Positions 1-7,151 of a stretch of DNA of 46,572 bases are shown here, in pieces. Both the position numbers and the translations under genes were made by a program. The notes beneath the pieces were generated by a model. That model had not been told where the DNA came from. It worked only from the letters and a program-made list of their open reading frames with translations, and made no database searches. The DNA lies in contig JAEZJJ010000078.1 of the NCBI GenBank assembly GCA_023436395.1, positions 1 through 46,572 of the forward strand, written 5' to 3'. Position 1 is the first letter of the stretch. Every line of letters begins with the position of its first letter. Origin of the DNA: Bacillota bacterium. Its GTDB lineage: Bacteria > Bacillota > Clostridia > Lachnospirales > Cellulosilyticaceae.

Positions 1-499
1 CTGCATAGGTGATTGTATCAAGTAATTTTCTTAATTCATCTGCCCCCTTAGTAGCCTTAAATTTCTTATACGCTTTTTTCAGGTATTTTTTTACTGGATT
101 ATAAGCCTTTTGATTAGCTATATAAGCTGTAAATCCCCATATATGGTCTTTGCTTAAATATAAGCCTGTCCTCGTACACATGCTATTAATCTGTGTGATA
201 AAATCATCATAAACATACCATTTAGTATTACTTTCTATTTGTCTTTTTAACTCGTTATACTTGAGTATAATATTTTTATTGATATATAGTTTATTTAAGT
301 TTTCCCATATTTTATAAGGCTTTCCCTTACTACTACACTCATAGACTAAAAAAGAGGCTATCATCCTATTAAAAGTTTCTTCTTGCTCCTGCCGAATTGC
401 TGCTTGCCTTGTCTGCTCATAAAGCCGAGCCCTTTCTTCATCATTATCTATTTTTAAAAACTCATAAGTCTGTACATCGCTAAAATCTATTTGTTGCAT
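1..499 (-). CDS. Phage-type D5/VapE-like replicative helicase, N-terminal part (3' end cut by window edge)
   Basis: The minus-strand frame is open from an ATG at 499 to the window edge, giving about 166 residues with no stop. It begins MQQIDFSDVQTYEFLK, has a Glu/Arg-rich helix near residues 20-45, and reaches a stretch (NPVKKYLKKAYKKF, about 130-145) that resembles the region just before the ATPase core of VapE/D5-type helicases, where 'NPV..YL' is common. The Walker motifs would lie beyond the window. It starts about 15 bp after the primase stop, and primase followed by D5-like helicase is the usual order in phage and satellite replication modules. The helicase call rests mainly on that context; the open frame itself is certain. 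Confidence 0.55.
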   Translation of the reverse strand, partial: MQQIDFSDVQTYEFLKIDNDEERARLYEQTRQAAIRQEQEETFNRMIASFLVYECSSKGKPYKIWENLNKLYINKNIILKYNELKRQIESNTKWYVYDDFITQINSMCTRTGLYLSKDHIWGFTAYIANQKAYNPVKKYLKKAYKKFKATKGADELRKLLDTITYA

Positions 500-513
500 C
501 GTGTCTTTCCTTT

Positions 514-1359
514 CTAGTTATAGTAATCTCCTCTATAAAAACTACCTCTATATGTCTTAAGACATTTATTAATGGTTATTTGCCCATAAGTTGTGCCACT
601 TTGTTTTCTATCCCATTTATCCCTCATTAAAGAGCTGCTTCTATATAGCCTATCTATCTGAGCTACATTGCCTCCTGTCCAAAAGATTAAAATATTAATT
701 AAACTCATGTCATCTTTCGAAGCATCCCCTGAAAATGAGCCAAAATAATAGAGGTCGCTAAATTTACTACCTCTGCTCGCCTTCTCAATGACTTCCCTAT
801 CATTCAAGGACTCGCCTCCCCCTATATGGGTAGGTGTGGTTAAAATGGTCTTTTCTTGCCTAGCCAAGTACTTAAGATGTAAGGGTCTGATAGACTCAGT
901 ACAATCTCTAAGAGTTCTATAAGGCTCGATTATCTTTCCTGTAACTGTAAAAAACCTACCTTTGTCATAGCACTCAAAATTACCTTTCCTACAAGCACCT
1001 TGTGGCTTACTTCCTATACAAATCACATGAATCCCTTTCCCACTAGGTGAAATTTCTGCATAGCTATTCAGTGTAGTTAACACTTCTTTTACAACTGAAT
1101 CATTAAGCTCTACTCCATCAATATCCACCCCAAAGATGCCATCCCCTAACATAAAACCTAATCCATCATAAAGATCTACTACACCTAAAGCTGTTTCAAA
1201 ATCACACCAAGTATTAGGATTATTGCTTTGTGCAAAGCCTCCTGTTCTAGCATTAAATGGCTTTTTATCATACTTGCCTCTTTTACTATCCCAGGTGAGC
1301 CTATAAAGTACCCACCTGTTTAGTTCCCTTAGTTCTATTGGTATATTGTTGTAGTTCAT
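514..1359 (-). CDS. Phage/plasmid primase-polymerase (PrimPol-type) protein
   Basis: This 281-residue protein resembles the primase-polymerase N-terminal domain of phage replication proteins. It opens with MNYNNIPIELRELNRWVLYR and a WCDFETAL segment, followed by the acidic motif GVDIDG (about residue 80) that would hold metal-binding aspartates, and then SPSGKGIHVI (about 105-114), a typical primase nucleotide-binding signature. The frame extends upstream to 1392, but I chose the ATG at 1359: it has a GAGGAGG ribosome site right before it, and the longer version would overlap the preceding gene. The C-terminus carries no helicase motor, which probably lies in the next gene, so primase and helicase look split. 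It likely primes replication of the element. Confidence 0.75.
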   Translation of the reverse strand: MNYNNIPIELRELNRWVLYRLTWDSKRGKYDKKPFNARTGGFAQSNNPNTWCDFETALGVVDLYDGLGFMLGDGIFGVDIDGVELNDSVVKEVLTTLNSYAEISPSGKGIHVICIGSKPQGACRKGNFECYDKGRFFTVTGKIIEPYRTLRDCTESIRPLHLKYLARQEKTILTTPTHIGGGESLNDREVIEKASRGSKFSDLYYFGSFSGDASKDDMSLINILIFWTGGNVAQIDRLYRSSSLMRDKWDRKQSGTTYGQITINKCLKTYRGSFYRGDYYN

Positions 1360-1372
1360 CTGTGCCTCCTCA

Positions 1373-1930
1373 TTAAAATGGAAGTGAATCATCCTCTCCC
1401 CATTCTGTAGATGCAGTAAAACTACTTTGACCTGACCTATTTAATAGCTGTTGCTTTGGTACTGATACACTCTCTATCCCTTTTACCTGACTTGTGTATC
1501 TAATAGTTGTATAAAAACCTGTATTACCATCTACCTCATATTCTTTCTCACCAAATACACCACCAAATAACTTACCTTTAAGTGTTGCTTCATTCCAATC
1601 CCATTTATAACCTTCATTGCTACTTTCAATATGATAGATAAATGTTTTAAAGGCTTTCTTCAATCTCTCATCCTTTTCACTACCATCATCTTTAGGTAGA
1701 TTTAAACGATATACCCCTTTCCACTTTTTATCCTTAGCTTGCTTCTCATATTGCTCTCTATAGAAATTTTTATATTCACCTTCTGCTATATCAAATAGGA
1801 TATTTAAAACTGAGCCCCATCCATATTCCTTTTCCTCTACCTCTATAATCTTACATACATAACCACCTGCAGGTAATTTTCTCTTTGTCCCCATAACTTC
1901 TGTTGTTTCATAACCATTCCATTTTCTCAT
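1373..1930 (-). CDS. Phage DUF669-like protein, probable single-stranded DNA-binding protein
   Basis: This is a 185-residue protein between the ERCC4 nuclease and the primase. The first half (KLPAGGYVCKIIEVEEKEYGW, then LNILFDIAEGEYKNFY) has the alternating pattern of the small phage DUF669 family, whose members sit in replication modules. The last residues are acidic and end in DDSLPF, very like the D-D-D-I-P-F tip with which bacterial SSB proteins recruit partners. An SSB-like role is an inference from this tail, the predicted beta-rich body and the neighbours. The start ATG lies one base after the stop of the nuclease gene, so translation is probably coupled. No enzyme motif is visible. 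Confidence 0.6.
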   Translation of the reverse strand: MRKWNGYETTEVMGTKRKLPAGGYVCKIIEVEEKEYGWGSVLNILFDIAEGEYKNFYREQYEKQAKDKKWKGVYRLNLPKDDGSEKDERLKKAFKTFIYHIESSNEGYKWDWNEATLKGKLFGGVFGEKEYEVDGNTGFYTTIRYTSQVKGIESVSVPKQQLLNRSGQSSFTASTEWGEDDSLPF

Positions 1931-1931
1931 T

Positions 1932-2456
1932 TTATATTTCTCCTTTAACTAGTAATTCTCTTAAGTTGTAAATTAATGTTTTATAAATATAATCCCCACT
2001 GAAATTAATATTCTTTTGATAATGAATGTGCAAATCATATCTACTTTCAAAGGCTTTAAGGGATGCTATAAATGCTTTTGGGTTATATCTCGTATCATAA
2101 TTATGCATAAGGATATCTTCATACACTGCTTCTTCAATGAGTAAATACATAGCACCTTTGCTTCTTAAAAATTCCTTTTCTATACGTTCCCTAGCTTGTG
2201 TAAAATTGCCACTTAGTTCATTTAAATTAGCTTTTCTTTCAATGGCACATTTATTTTGTAAATAGAAATATCTATCCATATTGGGCAACTTTACTTTCAT
2301 GGTGTAATCACCAAAATCAAGTTTCTCATAGCAATAATTAATTTTATGCTTATCAAAGTACTCCGTAATATGGCTACACTTTTGCTCTCTTGTATCAATC
2401 ACTACAATGGCCTCTTTTAAAATGTTTTTAATTTCTGTTTCCGTATACTTAAACAC
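1932..2456 (-). CDS. ERCC4/XPF-type nuclease-domain protein
   Basis: This is a 174-residue ERCC4-fold protein, a structure-specific nuclease family found in many phages. Visible motifs are VIDTREQ (residues 19-25), FGDY (48-51) and IERKANLNEL (72-81). These correspond to the family signature GD...ERKx3D, but the final acidic position is Asn79 here, so activity could be reduced or the metal site altered. There is no helicase or HhH domain, as is usual for the small phage versions. It lies one base downstream of the Sak4-like ATPase gene and one base upstream of the SSB-like gene, so the three form a tightly packed recombination/replication block. Confidence 0.8.
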   Translation of the reverse strand: MFKYTETEIKNILKEAIVVIDTREQKCSHITEYFDKHKINYCYEKLDFGDYTMKVKLPNMDRYFYLQNKCAIERKANLNELSGNFTQARERIEKEFLRSKGAMYLLIEEAVYEDILMHNYDTRYNPKAFIASLKAFESRYDLHIHYQKNINFSGDYIYKTLIYNLRELLVKGEI

Positions 2457-2457
2457 T

Positions 2458-3096
2458 TTAATATTCCTCTAATACCTTTAATACTGGTACAATATCATTT
2501 TCAATCTCATCCTCTTCAAAGGCATCTAAGGGTGTCTTAGCTGTTGAATTTCTGCTATGCGTTTCAAAGATATATCTACCTTCTTTACATTTAGCCAGTA
2601 GTACTACATTAAACTTAGACTCAGGCACCAATTTATTTAACCTTTTACCAGACGTTTTCATCCTAGTCCACATATAGCCATCTTCTGTTCTTTCTGTTTC
2701 ACTATGAGCTATATAAATAATGGTTAAATCATCTCGTAGTTCACTTACAATATCTAAGATGCTATAAATATAAACCACTAAATCTGCCCATTTATCAAAG
2801 CCTTTTTCTTTTGAACGTCTTATTTCTTCTCCTACCATCACACCGTTTAAAGTGTCTATCACTAAATATTTAAGATGAGTCTTTTCACTAATACCCTTCA
2901 TAAGGGTTAATATCTTATTTGGATCATCTGTAGCTATATAATTTTTATTCTCAGCATTATACTGCTGCCTAAAACCTCTCCATGCACTTCCTTTTTTATC
3001 AGCATCAATAAAGTAGGTCTCTTGTGGGTTTAAATTGCGTAAAGAGGTTGTTTTACCTGCACCTGATTCTCCAATAATACAAATTGCCTTTCCCAT
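2458..3096 (-). CDS. Sak4-like RecA-fold ATPase (phage recombination)
   Basis: This is a 212-residue P-loop ATPase. Walker A is GESGAGKTT (residues 9-17), a Walker B-like strand is YLVIDTLNG (about 77-85), and IIYIAHSE (about 125-132) is a sensor-like strand. The size, single RecA core and phage neighbours fit the Sak4 / AAA_24 group, which helps anneal or load recombinases on single-stranded phage DNA. It follows the Gam-like gene closely and precedes the ERCC4 nuclease. The ATPase fold is certain; the Sak4 assignment is by size, motif order and context. Confidence 0.78.
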   Translation of the reverse strand: MGKAICIIGESGAGKTTSLRNLNPQETYFIDADKKGSAWRGFRQQYNAENKNYIATDDPNKILTLMKGISEKTHLKYLVIDTLNGVMVGEEIRRSKEKGFDKWADLVVYIYSILDIVSELRDDLTIIYIAHSETERTEDGYMWTRMKTSGKRLNKLVPESKFNVVLLAKCKEGRYIFETHSRNSTAKTPLDAFEEDEIENDIVPVLKVLEEY

Positions 3097-3110
3097 GTGG
3101 CTCGCCTCCT

Positions 3111-3635
3111 CTAATACTTGATTTCTAGTTTCTCTTCTGTCTGAATCACCTCAAGGCCTGGAATGTCCAACAGCTCCCCTGTTGCGACCTCCACAATCCC
3201 ATTTGGTGTGGTTAATAAGTCTTTTTTAAAATCTGCCCATCTAAAAGATAAAGTTTCTTTTCTGCTAATCAAATCTTCTCTGTTATTTGCTTTGGCCCAT
3301 TTAAGAAGCTCATCACTATCTTTTTGAAAATCTAATTTAGTTTTTTTAACCACTACATCTCCACTTAGTAACTTCACTTTACGTTGTGTTTTAGTTTCAT
3401 TCTGTGGTACTTGCTCAAAAAGTTCTCTAAGGTAACTTTGTTGTTTATATCTTTTCTGATCTAGTTCATATTTCTTTTCTTCATACTGTTCTTTTAGAAG
3501 TTCTGAGCGCATCTTAAATAATTCATTTAATTCAACTATTGCTATATCGAGTTCTTTAATCTTTTCTACCAGTTGATCCATCTCTAATTTTATTAGCATA
3601 GTTTGTTGATCAATGTTGTTTGCTTTATTACTCAT
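3111..3635 (-). CDS. Host-nuclease inhibitor Gam-like protein
   Basis: This is a 174-residue protein from the ATG at 3635, which has AAGGGAG eight bases upstream. The frame also extends to 3668, but that would overlap the preceding HTH gene. Residues about 15-80 form a long charged coiled coil. The C-terminal half has LLSGDVVVKK, a DELLKWAKANN helix and a late IPGLEV strand, the arrangement seen in Mu Gam-type proteins, which bind double-strand ends and block exonucleases. Placement ahead of a Sak4-like ATPase and ERCC4 nuclease supports a recombination role. The family call is by pattern, so moderate. Confidence 0.7.
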   Translation of the reverse strand: MSNKANNIDQQTMLIKLEMDQLVEKIKELDIAIVELNELFKMRSELLKEQYEEKKYELDQKRYKQQSYLRELFEQVPQNETKTQRKVKLLSGDVVVKKTKLDFQKDSDELLKWAKANNREDLISRKETLSFRWADFKKDLLTTPNGIVEVATGELLDIPGLEVIQTEEKLEIKY

Positions 3636-3639
3636 CCCT

Positions 3640-3840
3640 TTATCTCCCTTCTTTAAACAAATATTCAAGCTCTAAATCAGGAAAATAATTTCTTTGAATA
3701 CTCTGAGCTTCATCAAAGGTAAACTGACTTTTACATCCTATCTTTAAGGATATAGTTGCAGGTCTTACTCCTAATAGATTAGCTAAATCAATGCATCTTA
3801 CTGAACGTCTTGCCATTTCAGCTTTTAAATTCCATAACAT
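3640..3840 (-). CDS. Small Cro/XRE-type helix-turn-helix regulator
   Basis: This 66-residue protein is little more than one HTH domain. The segment CIDLANLLGVRPATISLKI (about residues 17-35) gives the helix-turn-helix, with the usual small residues and the 'T-I-S' recognition helix start. It is the first gene of the replication block, after a 220-bp gap that holds repeated GCCTCAT motifs, so it may autoregulate there. A basic MARRSVR stretch precedes the HTH. No separate CI-type repressor is visible in this part of the element. It could be a Cro-like switch or an excision/activation factor; I cannot tell which. Confidence 0.75.
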   Translation of the reverse strand: MLWNLKAEMARRSVRCIDLANLLGVRPATISLKIGCKSQFTFDEAQSIQRNYFPDLELEYLFKEGR

Positions 3841-4062
3841 TTTTTACATCTCCTTTTATTTTGTTTGTTGTGCTTTCGCTACAAGAGATATGATAGATGT
3901 GAATTTTTAAATAGGAATGAGGCCTTTTTAAGGGTTTTATGAGGCCTTTGTGAGGTGATTTTAAGGCAATTATGAGGCTTTTATGAACAAGATGAACAAA
4001 GTATTAAGGTGAAAAATGGCAAAAAAAAATAGACTCAGCATAAGGCTGAGCCACTAATCTAA
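3841..4062 (-). promoter_or_regulatory. Control region with repeated GCCTCAT motifs upstream of the replication block
   Basis: This 222-bp gap separates the integrase from the HTH gene. Read on the minus strand it has three copies of GCCTCAT within A/T-rich flanks (plus-strand ATGAGGC at about 3918, 3939 and 3972) and a related CCTCAC near 3951. The repeats could be operator sites for the HTH protein or iteron-like origin sites. No gene is supported here. The integrase terminator occupies the right end. Confidence 0.45.
4021..4053 (-). terminator. Rho-independent terminator after the integrase gene
   Basis: On the minus strand the stem CTCAGC/GCTGAG (plus-strand arms 4034-4039 and 4045-4050) with a five-base loop is followed by a run of T residues. 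It lies 10 bp past the integrase stop codon. Confidence 0.85.
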
Positions 4063-4968
4063 TTATCTTATATTCATTAATGGGCTGGATTTAATAGCCC
4101 TACTTAATACATCCTCATCCTGCAAAGATTGAAGATATCTCTTAGTGATACCTATATCCTCATGCCCCAGTAATCTACTCACAGAATAAACATCCAATCC
4201 ATTTCTCAACTGAGCTTGTGCATAGTAATGTCTACATGTATGAGGTGAGCAACGGATATCTTTTCTGATATTTGCCTCCCTACCACAAGTCTTTACTACT
4301 CGTTCAATAGCCTCGGGAGTTAATATTTTCCCTTTCTGTGATAAGAAGTAATATTGGTGCTCATATCTTTCTTTTACAAAGAGAACTCTTTTTTGTTCAT
4401 ACTTAAACATTATTTTGGCTAATGAAGGTGTGATTGGCACAAATCTTTCTTTTTTCCCTTTTCCAAATATAAGTATAGCATTTGTCTTGATATCTTCCAT
4501 TTTAATATGGCATAATTCACTATTTCGGATACCTGTATCGAAAAGTAGTGCTATAATACATGCATTTCTAGCACTAACATAACTGTCGAACTTATATACT
4601 TTCAGCATCTTAGATACTTCTTGGTCATTAAAGGATTTAATAATAACACGATCTTGTTTTTGCCACTTTACCTTTTTTACACAGTTGTTAGTTATGTATC
4701 CTTCTACTTCGAGGTAATTAAAAAACATTCTAATATTTCTAAGTATAGAATTAAGATACGTTGCTTTAAGCCCTAAGCTCTGCTTATGTTTTATATAAGC
4801 TTTTAAATGCACATGAGATACTTTTTCAATTGTAGTAATTCTATATTCAGATTTTAAATAGGTAAAGAATAATAGATTATTATTTCTCACAGATTTAATA
4901 GTTCTCATTGAATAATTCTTTAACTGTATATCTAATAAATATTCATTCAATAAATTTTCTAAAAGCAT
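4063..4968 (-). CDS. Tyrosine-family site-specific integrase of the phage-like element
   Basis: This is a 301-residue tyrosine recombinase. The N-terminal SAM-like core-binding region covers about residues 1-95. The catalytic set is complete: Arg148 (TGIRNSEL), a beta-hairpin Lys near 172 (GKGKKER), His243/Arg246 (HTCRH), His269 (LGHEDIG) and Tyr278 (RYLQ). I chose the ATG at 4968 because GGAGG stands eight bases upstream. An in-frame extension of 24 codons exists but runs through the leader hairpin. It is the gene closest to the chromosomal yebC, as expected for an integrase at the end of its element. It is codirectional with the replication genes but has its own terminator. Confidence 0.9.
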   Translation of the reverse strand: MLLENLLNEYLLDIQLKNYSMRTIKSVRNNNLLFFTYLKSEYRITTIEKVSHVHLKAYIKHKQSLGLKATYLNSILRNIRMFFNYLEVEGYITNNCVKKVKWQKQDRVIIKSFNDQEVSKMLKVYKFDSYVSARNACIIALLFDTGIRNSELCHIKMEDIKTNAILIFGKGKKERFVPITPSLAKIMFKYEQKRVLFVKERYEHQYYFLSQKGKILTPEAIERVVKTCGREANIRKDIRCSPHTCRHYYAQAQLRNGLDVYSVSRLLGHEDIGITKRYLQSLQDEDVLSRAIKSSPLMNIR

Positions 4969-4978
4969 AAAAAAACCT

Positions 4979-5043
4979 CCAGTGATGATATATTTTGGGT
5001 GTCTGTACATCATCATTAGAGGCTTATTGTACGCCATCACTGG
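4979..5043 (-). promoter_or_regulatory. Integrase leader: inverted repeat that can mask the ribosome site
   Basis: Perfect 9-bp arms CCAGTGATG (4979-4987) and CATCACTGG (5035-5043) are 47 bp apart. On the minus-strand mRNA the 3' arm runs straight into the integrase ribosome site (CACTGGAGG), so pairing would hide it. Inside lies an imperfect 13-bp direct repeat, TGTACATCATCAT (5004-5016) and TGTACGCCATCAC (5028-5040), 10 of 13 matching. Translational control or recombinase arm sites are both possible. Confidence 0.5.
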
Positions 5044-5092
5044 CGCTATTTTTTTCTAACTAAATTACATAAATCTCTTGACTATCAAAGGT

Positions 5093-5824
5093 TTACTCTT
5101 CATCCCATGAATGGTAGATATTTTGAACATCATCATCTTCTTCAAGAAGATCAAGCATTTTATTCATTGCTTTAATATCTGCTTCTGAAGTGAGTGTTGT
5201 CCATGTTTGAGGAATCATTGTTACTTCTGCTTCTGCCATTTCAATACCAGCTGCTTCTAGAGCCGCATGCACTTCAGAAAATGCATCTGGAGAAGTTGTA
5301 ATAGTGTACCCTTCTTCTTCTGCTTCAAAGTCATCTGCACCTGCTTCAATAGCAAGCATCATCAGCTCATCTTCATCCATATCAGTTGCTTCTTTTTCAA
5401 TAACAATTTGGCCTTTCTTATCAAACATAAAGGAAACGCAGCCAGTCGTTCCCATATTACCATTTCCTTTTGTAAAGTATGAACGAACATTAGCGGCTGA
5501 ACGATTTTTATTATCTGTAAGTGTTTCAACAATAACAGCTACACCACTTGGACCATAACCTTCATAAGTAATATATTCATAGTGAACGTTATCGCCTTCG
5601 CCAGCAGCTTTTTTGATGCTACGTTGAATGGTATCATTTGGCATATTATTAGATTTTGCTTTTGCAATAACATCACTTAATCTTCTATTAAGGCTAGGAT
5701 CAGCTCCCCCTTCTTTAACTGCTACAGCAATTTCACGACCTATCTTAGTGAATATTTTTCCTTTTTGCGCATCATTTTTAGCTTTTTTATGCTTAATGTT
5801 GGCAAACTTTGAATGTCCAGACAT
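5093..5824 (-). CDS. yebC: YebC/PmpR (TACO1) family protein
   Basis: This is a full-length 243-residue YebC family protein. It starts with the family hallmark MSGHSKFANIKHKKAKNDAQ and continues with KIFTKIGREIAVAVKEGG and YEGYGPSGVAVIVE, ending in an acidic helix (LLEEDDDVQNIYHSW). The family was long annotated as a DNA-binding regulator; later work links it to translation, notably through proline stretches. AAGGAGG precedes the ATG. The gene is chromosomal; the phage-like element ends just downstream of its stop codon, which makes the yebC 3' flank the likely insertion point. No hairpin terminator is seen directly after it on the minus strand. Confidence 0.95.
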   Translation of the reverse strand: MSGHSKFANIKHKKAKNDAQKGKIFTKIGREIAVAVKEGGADPSLNRRLSDVIAKAKSNNMPNDTIQRSIKKAAGEGDNVHYEYITYEGYGPSGVAVIVETLTDNKNRSAANVRSYFTKGNGNMGTTGCVSFMFDKKGQIVIEKEATDMDEDELMMLAIEAGADDFEAEEEGYTITTSPDAFSEVHAALEAAGIEMAEAEVTMIPQTWTTLTSEADIKAMNKMLDLLEEDDDVQNIYHSWDEE

Positions 5825-5924
5825 AAACCTTTATTCCTCCTTGGATTACAATCTCTAATGAGTTATATAACTAATACTATATTGCTTATTTTACCATAAT
5901 GAATAGATATTTAGCAATGATCCC

Positions 5925-6554
5925 TTATAGTTTTACTTCTATCCAATCATAGTCACCAGGTAAAATACTAATACCAGCATTAGTACTTTCCACTAACCAT
6001 TTGCTAAATGTTTCCTCCTCATGAACTTGAACTTCTACAATGAAAGAAACATCATCAAGATAAATGCTTTCTCGAATAACATAACTATGATCATTTAACA
6101 AGTATTGAACTTTCCCTGATAAAGGATAAGCCATCTTTAAAGTAAAAAGACGGATACGCCTTTTCTCAACAATACCGGCAGCTAATAAGCCTTCTTTGGC
6201 TGCTCTACCATAAGCCCTAACCAGTCCACCTGTTCCTAAAAGTGTCCCTCCAAAATAACGTGTAACACAAATAAGTGTATTGCGAATTTCTTCACCTTTT
6301 AAGACTTCTAATATTGGTTTGCCAGCAGTACCTTGTGGTTCACCATCATCACTAGAACGTTGAAATTCATTATGCTCTCCAATTTGATAGGCAAAGCAGT
6401 TATGTGTGGCATCATAATATTTTTTGCGAAGCTGTTGCATAAGTTCATCTGCTTCCTCAACAGTCTTTACTTGCATAACAGTTGCAATGAATTTTGATTT
6501 TTTTTCTATGATAAGTGTTTCACCATTTTGTGCAATTGTTTTAAATGAGTTCAT
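5925..6554 (-). CDS. yigZ: YigZ/IMPACT family protein
   Basis: This is a 209-residue member of the IMPACT (UPF0029) family. The signature lies in SSDDGEPQGTAGKPILEVL (about residues 66-84), followed by VTRYFGGTLLGTGGLVRAYG, the conserved Gly-rich core. An N-terminal KKSKFIATV and a C-terminal DUF1949-type ferredoxin-like region (VQVHEEETFSKWL) complete the usual two-domain layout. The cellular role is not settled; eukaryotic relatives bind GCN1 and influence translation. AAGGTGATG precedes the start. It stands alone between yebC and the DUF6514 gene, with about 100 bp on each side. Confidence 0.92.
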   Translation of the reverse strand: MNSFKTIAQNGETLIIEKKSKFIATVMQVKTVEEADELMQQLRKKYYDATHNCFAYQIGEHNEFQRSSDDGEPQGTAGKPILEVLKGEEIRNTLICVTRYFGGTLLGTGGLVRAYGRAAKEGLLAAGIVEKRRIRLFTLKMAYPLSGKVQYLLNDHSYVIRESIYLDDVSFIVEVQVHEEETFSKWLVESTNAGISILPGDYDWIEVKL

Positions 6555-6615
6555 GTTTCATCACCTTGTTGTTAAAATTAATTTAATACTATCACAAAAA
6601 ATAAGTTGATAGCAA

Positions 6616-6652
6616 TAAAAAACTACCAAGCATAAAGCCTAGTAGTTTTGTA
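6616..6652 (-). terminator. Terminator after the DUF6514 gene
   Basis: On the minus strand CTACTAGGC pairs with GCTTGGTAG (two G-U pairs), extended by AAAA/TTTT, and is followed by T residues. It begins about 5 bp past the gene's stop. Confidence 0.8.
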
Positions 6653-6656
6653 TGCA

Positions 6657-6902
6657 CTAATTGATATGATCATCAATAATATCTATTAATGTTGTAGAGG
6701 TTACATTATTTCTAAGAAGTTTTTGTGCAAGAGATAATGCAGTCTCTTGGACTTCTGAAATCAGTTCTGATGTACATGTGAGTTTTTCATCTTGTGTTTC
6801 AAGGAGTTCAACACCGTAGTAATTACCTTGTTTAATCACGTAATAGCAAATTGTCATATTTGAGATTTCACATTGCCCAATATATTGCTTTTCCATCATC
6901 AT
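6657..6902 (-). CDS. DUF6514 family protein
   Basis: This 81-residue protein fits the short Clostridia-specific DUF6514 family. A beta-rich first half (ISNMTICYYVIKQGNYYGVEL) is followed by a helix and the family-like C-terminus LLRNNVTSTTLIDIIDDHI, comparable to 'L..N.VTP..L.DVI.D.L' in relatives. Function is unknown. A GGAGG site lies seven bases before the ATG, which is followed by two more ATG codons. A TATAAT-like box about 50-60 bp upstream may belong to its promoter. It is a single-gene unit with its own terminator. Confidence 0.7.
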   Translation of the reverse strand: MMMEKQYIGQCEISNMTICYYVIKQGNYYGVELLETQDEKLTCTSELISEVQETALSLAQKLLRNNVTSTTLIDIIDDHIN

Positions 6903-7151
6903 AAAACTGCCTCCACAGGTAAAAATATTTTTAAGTTTCCTCTAAGGATTATTATAATTTATTTTTACCAAAAATCACACAATAACATGTCGAGGCAATT
7001 CTTTGAAAAAATCCTATATTCTACAGTTAAAACCCAAAAAATGGAAAATATAAAAAGTAAAATTAAAAAATTAAGAACAAATATAAGCACAGTGACGAAA
7101 ACCGCGATATTTTATTTGCTCACTTCTTAAATAAATCATCAATTATTGAGA

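Noticed and set aside
5267..5858. Plus-strand frames opposite yebC
   Set aside because: They have no ribosome site or family resemblance and are shadows of the well-conserved yebC frame.
7021..7150. Possible small gene or RNA between hflX and the DUF6514 gene
   Set aside because: It is AT-rich without a hairpin, a ribosome site plus frame, or a repeat; only a possible -10 box near the DUF6514 side was noted.
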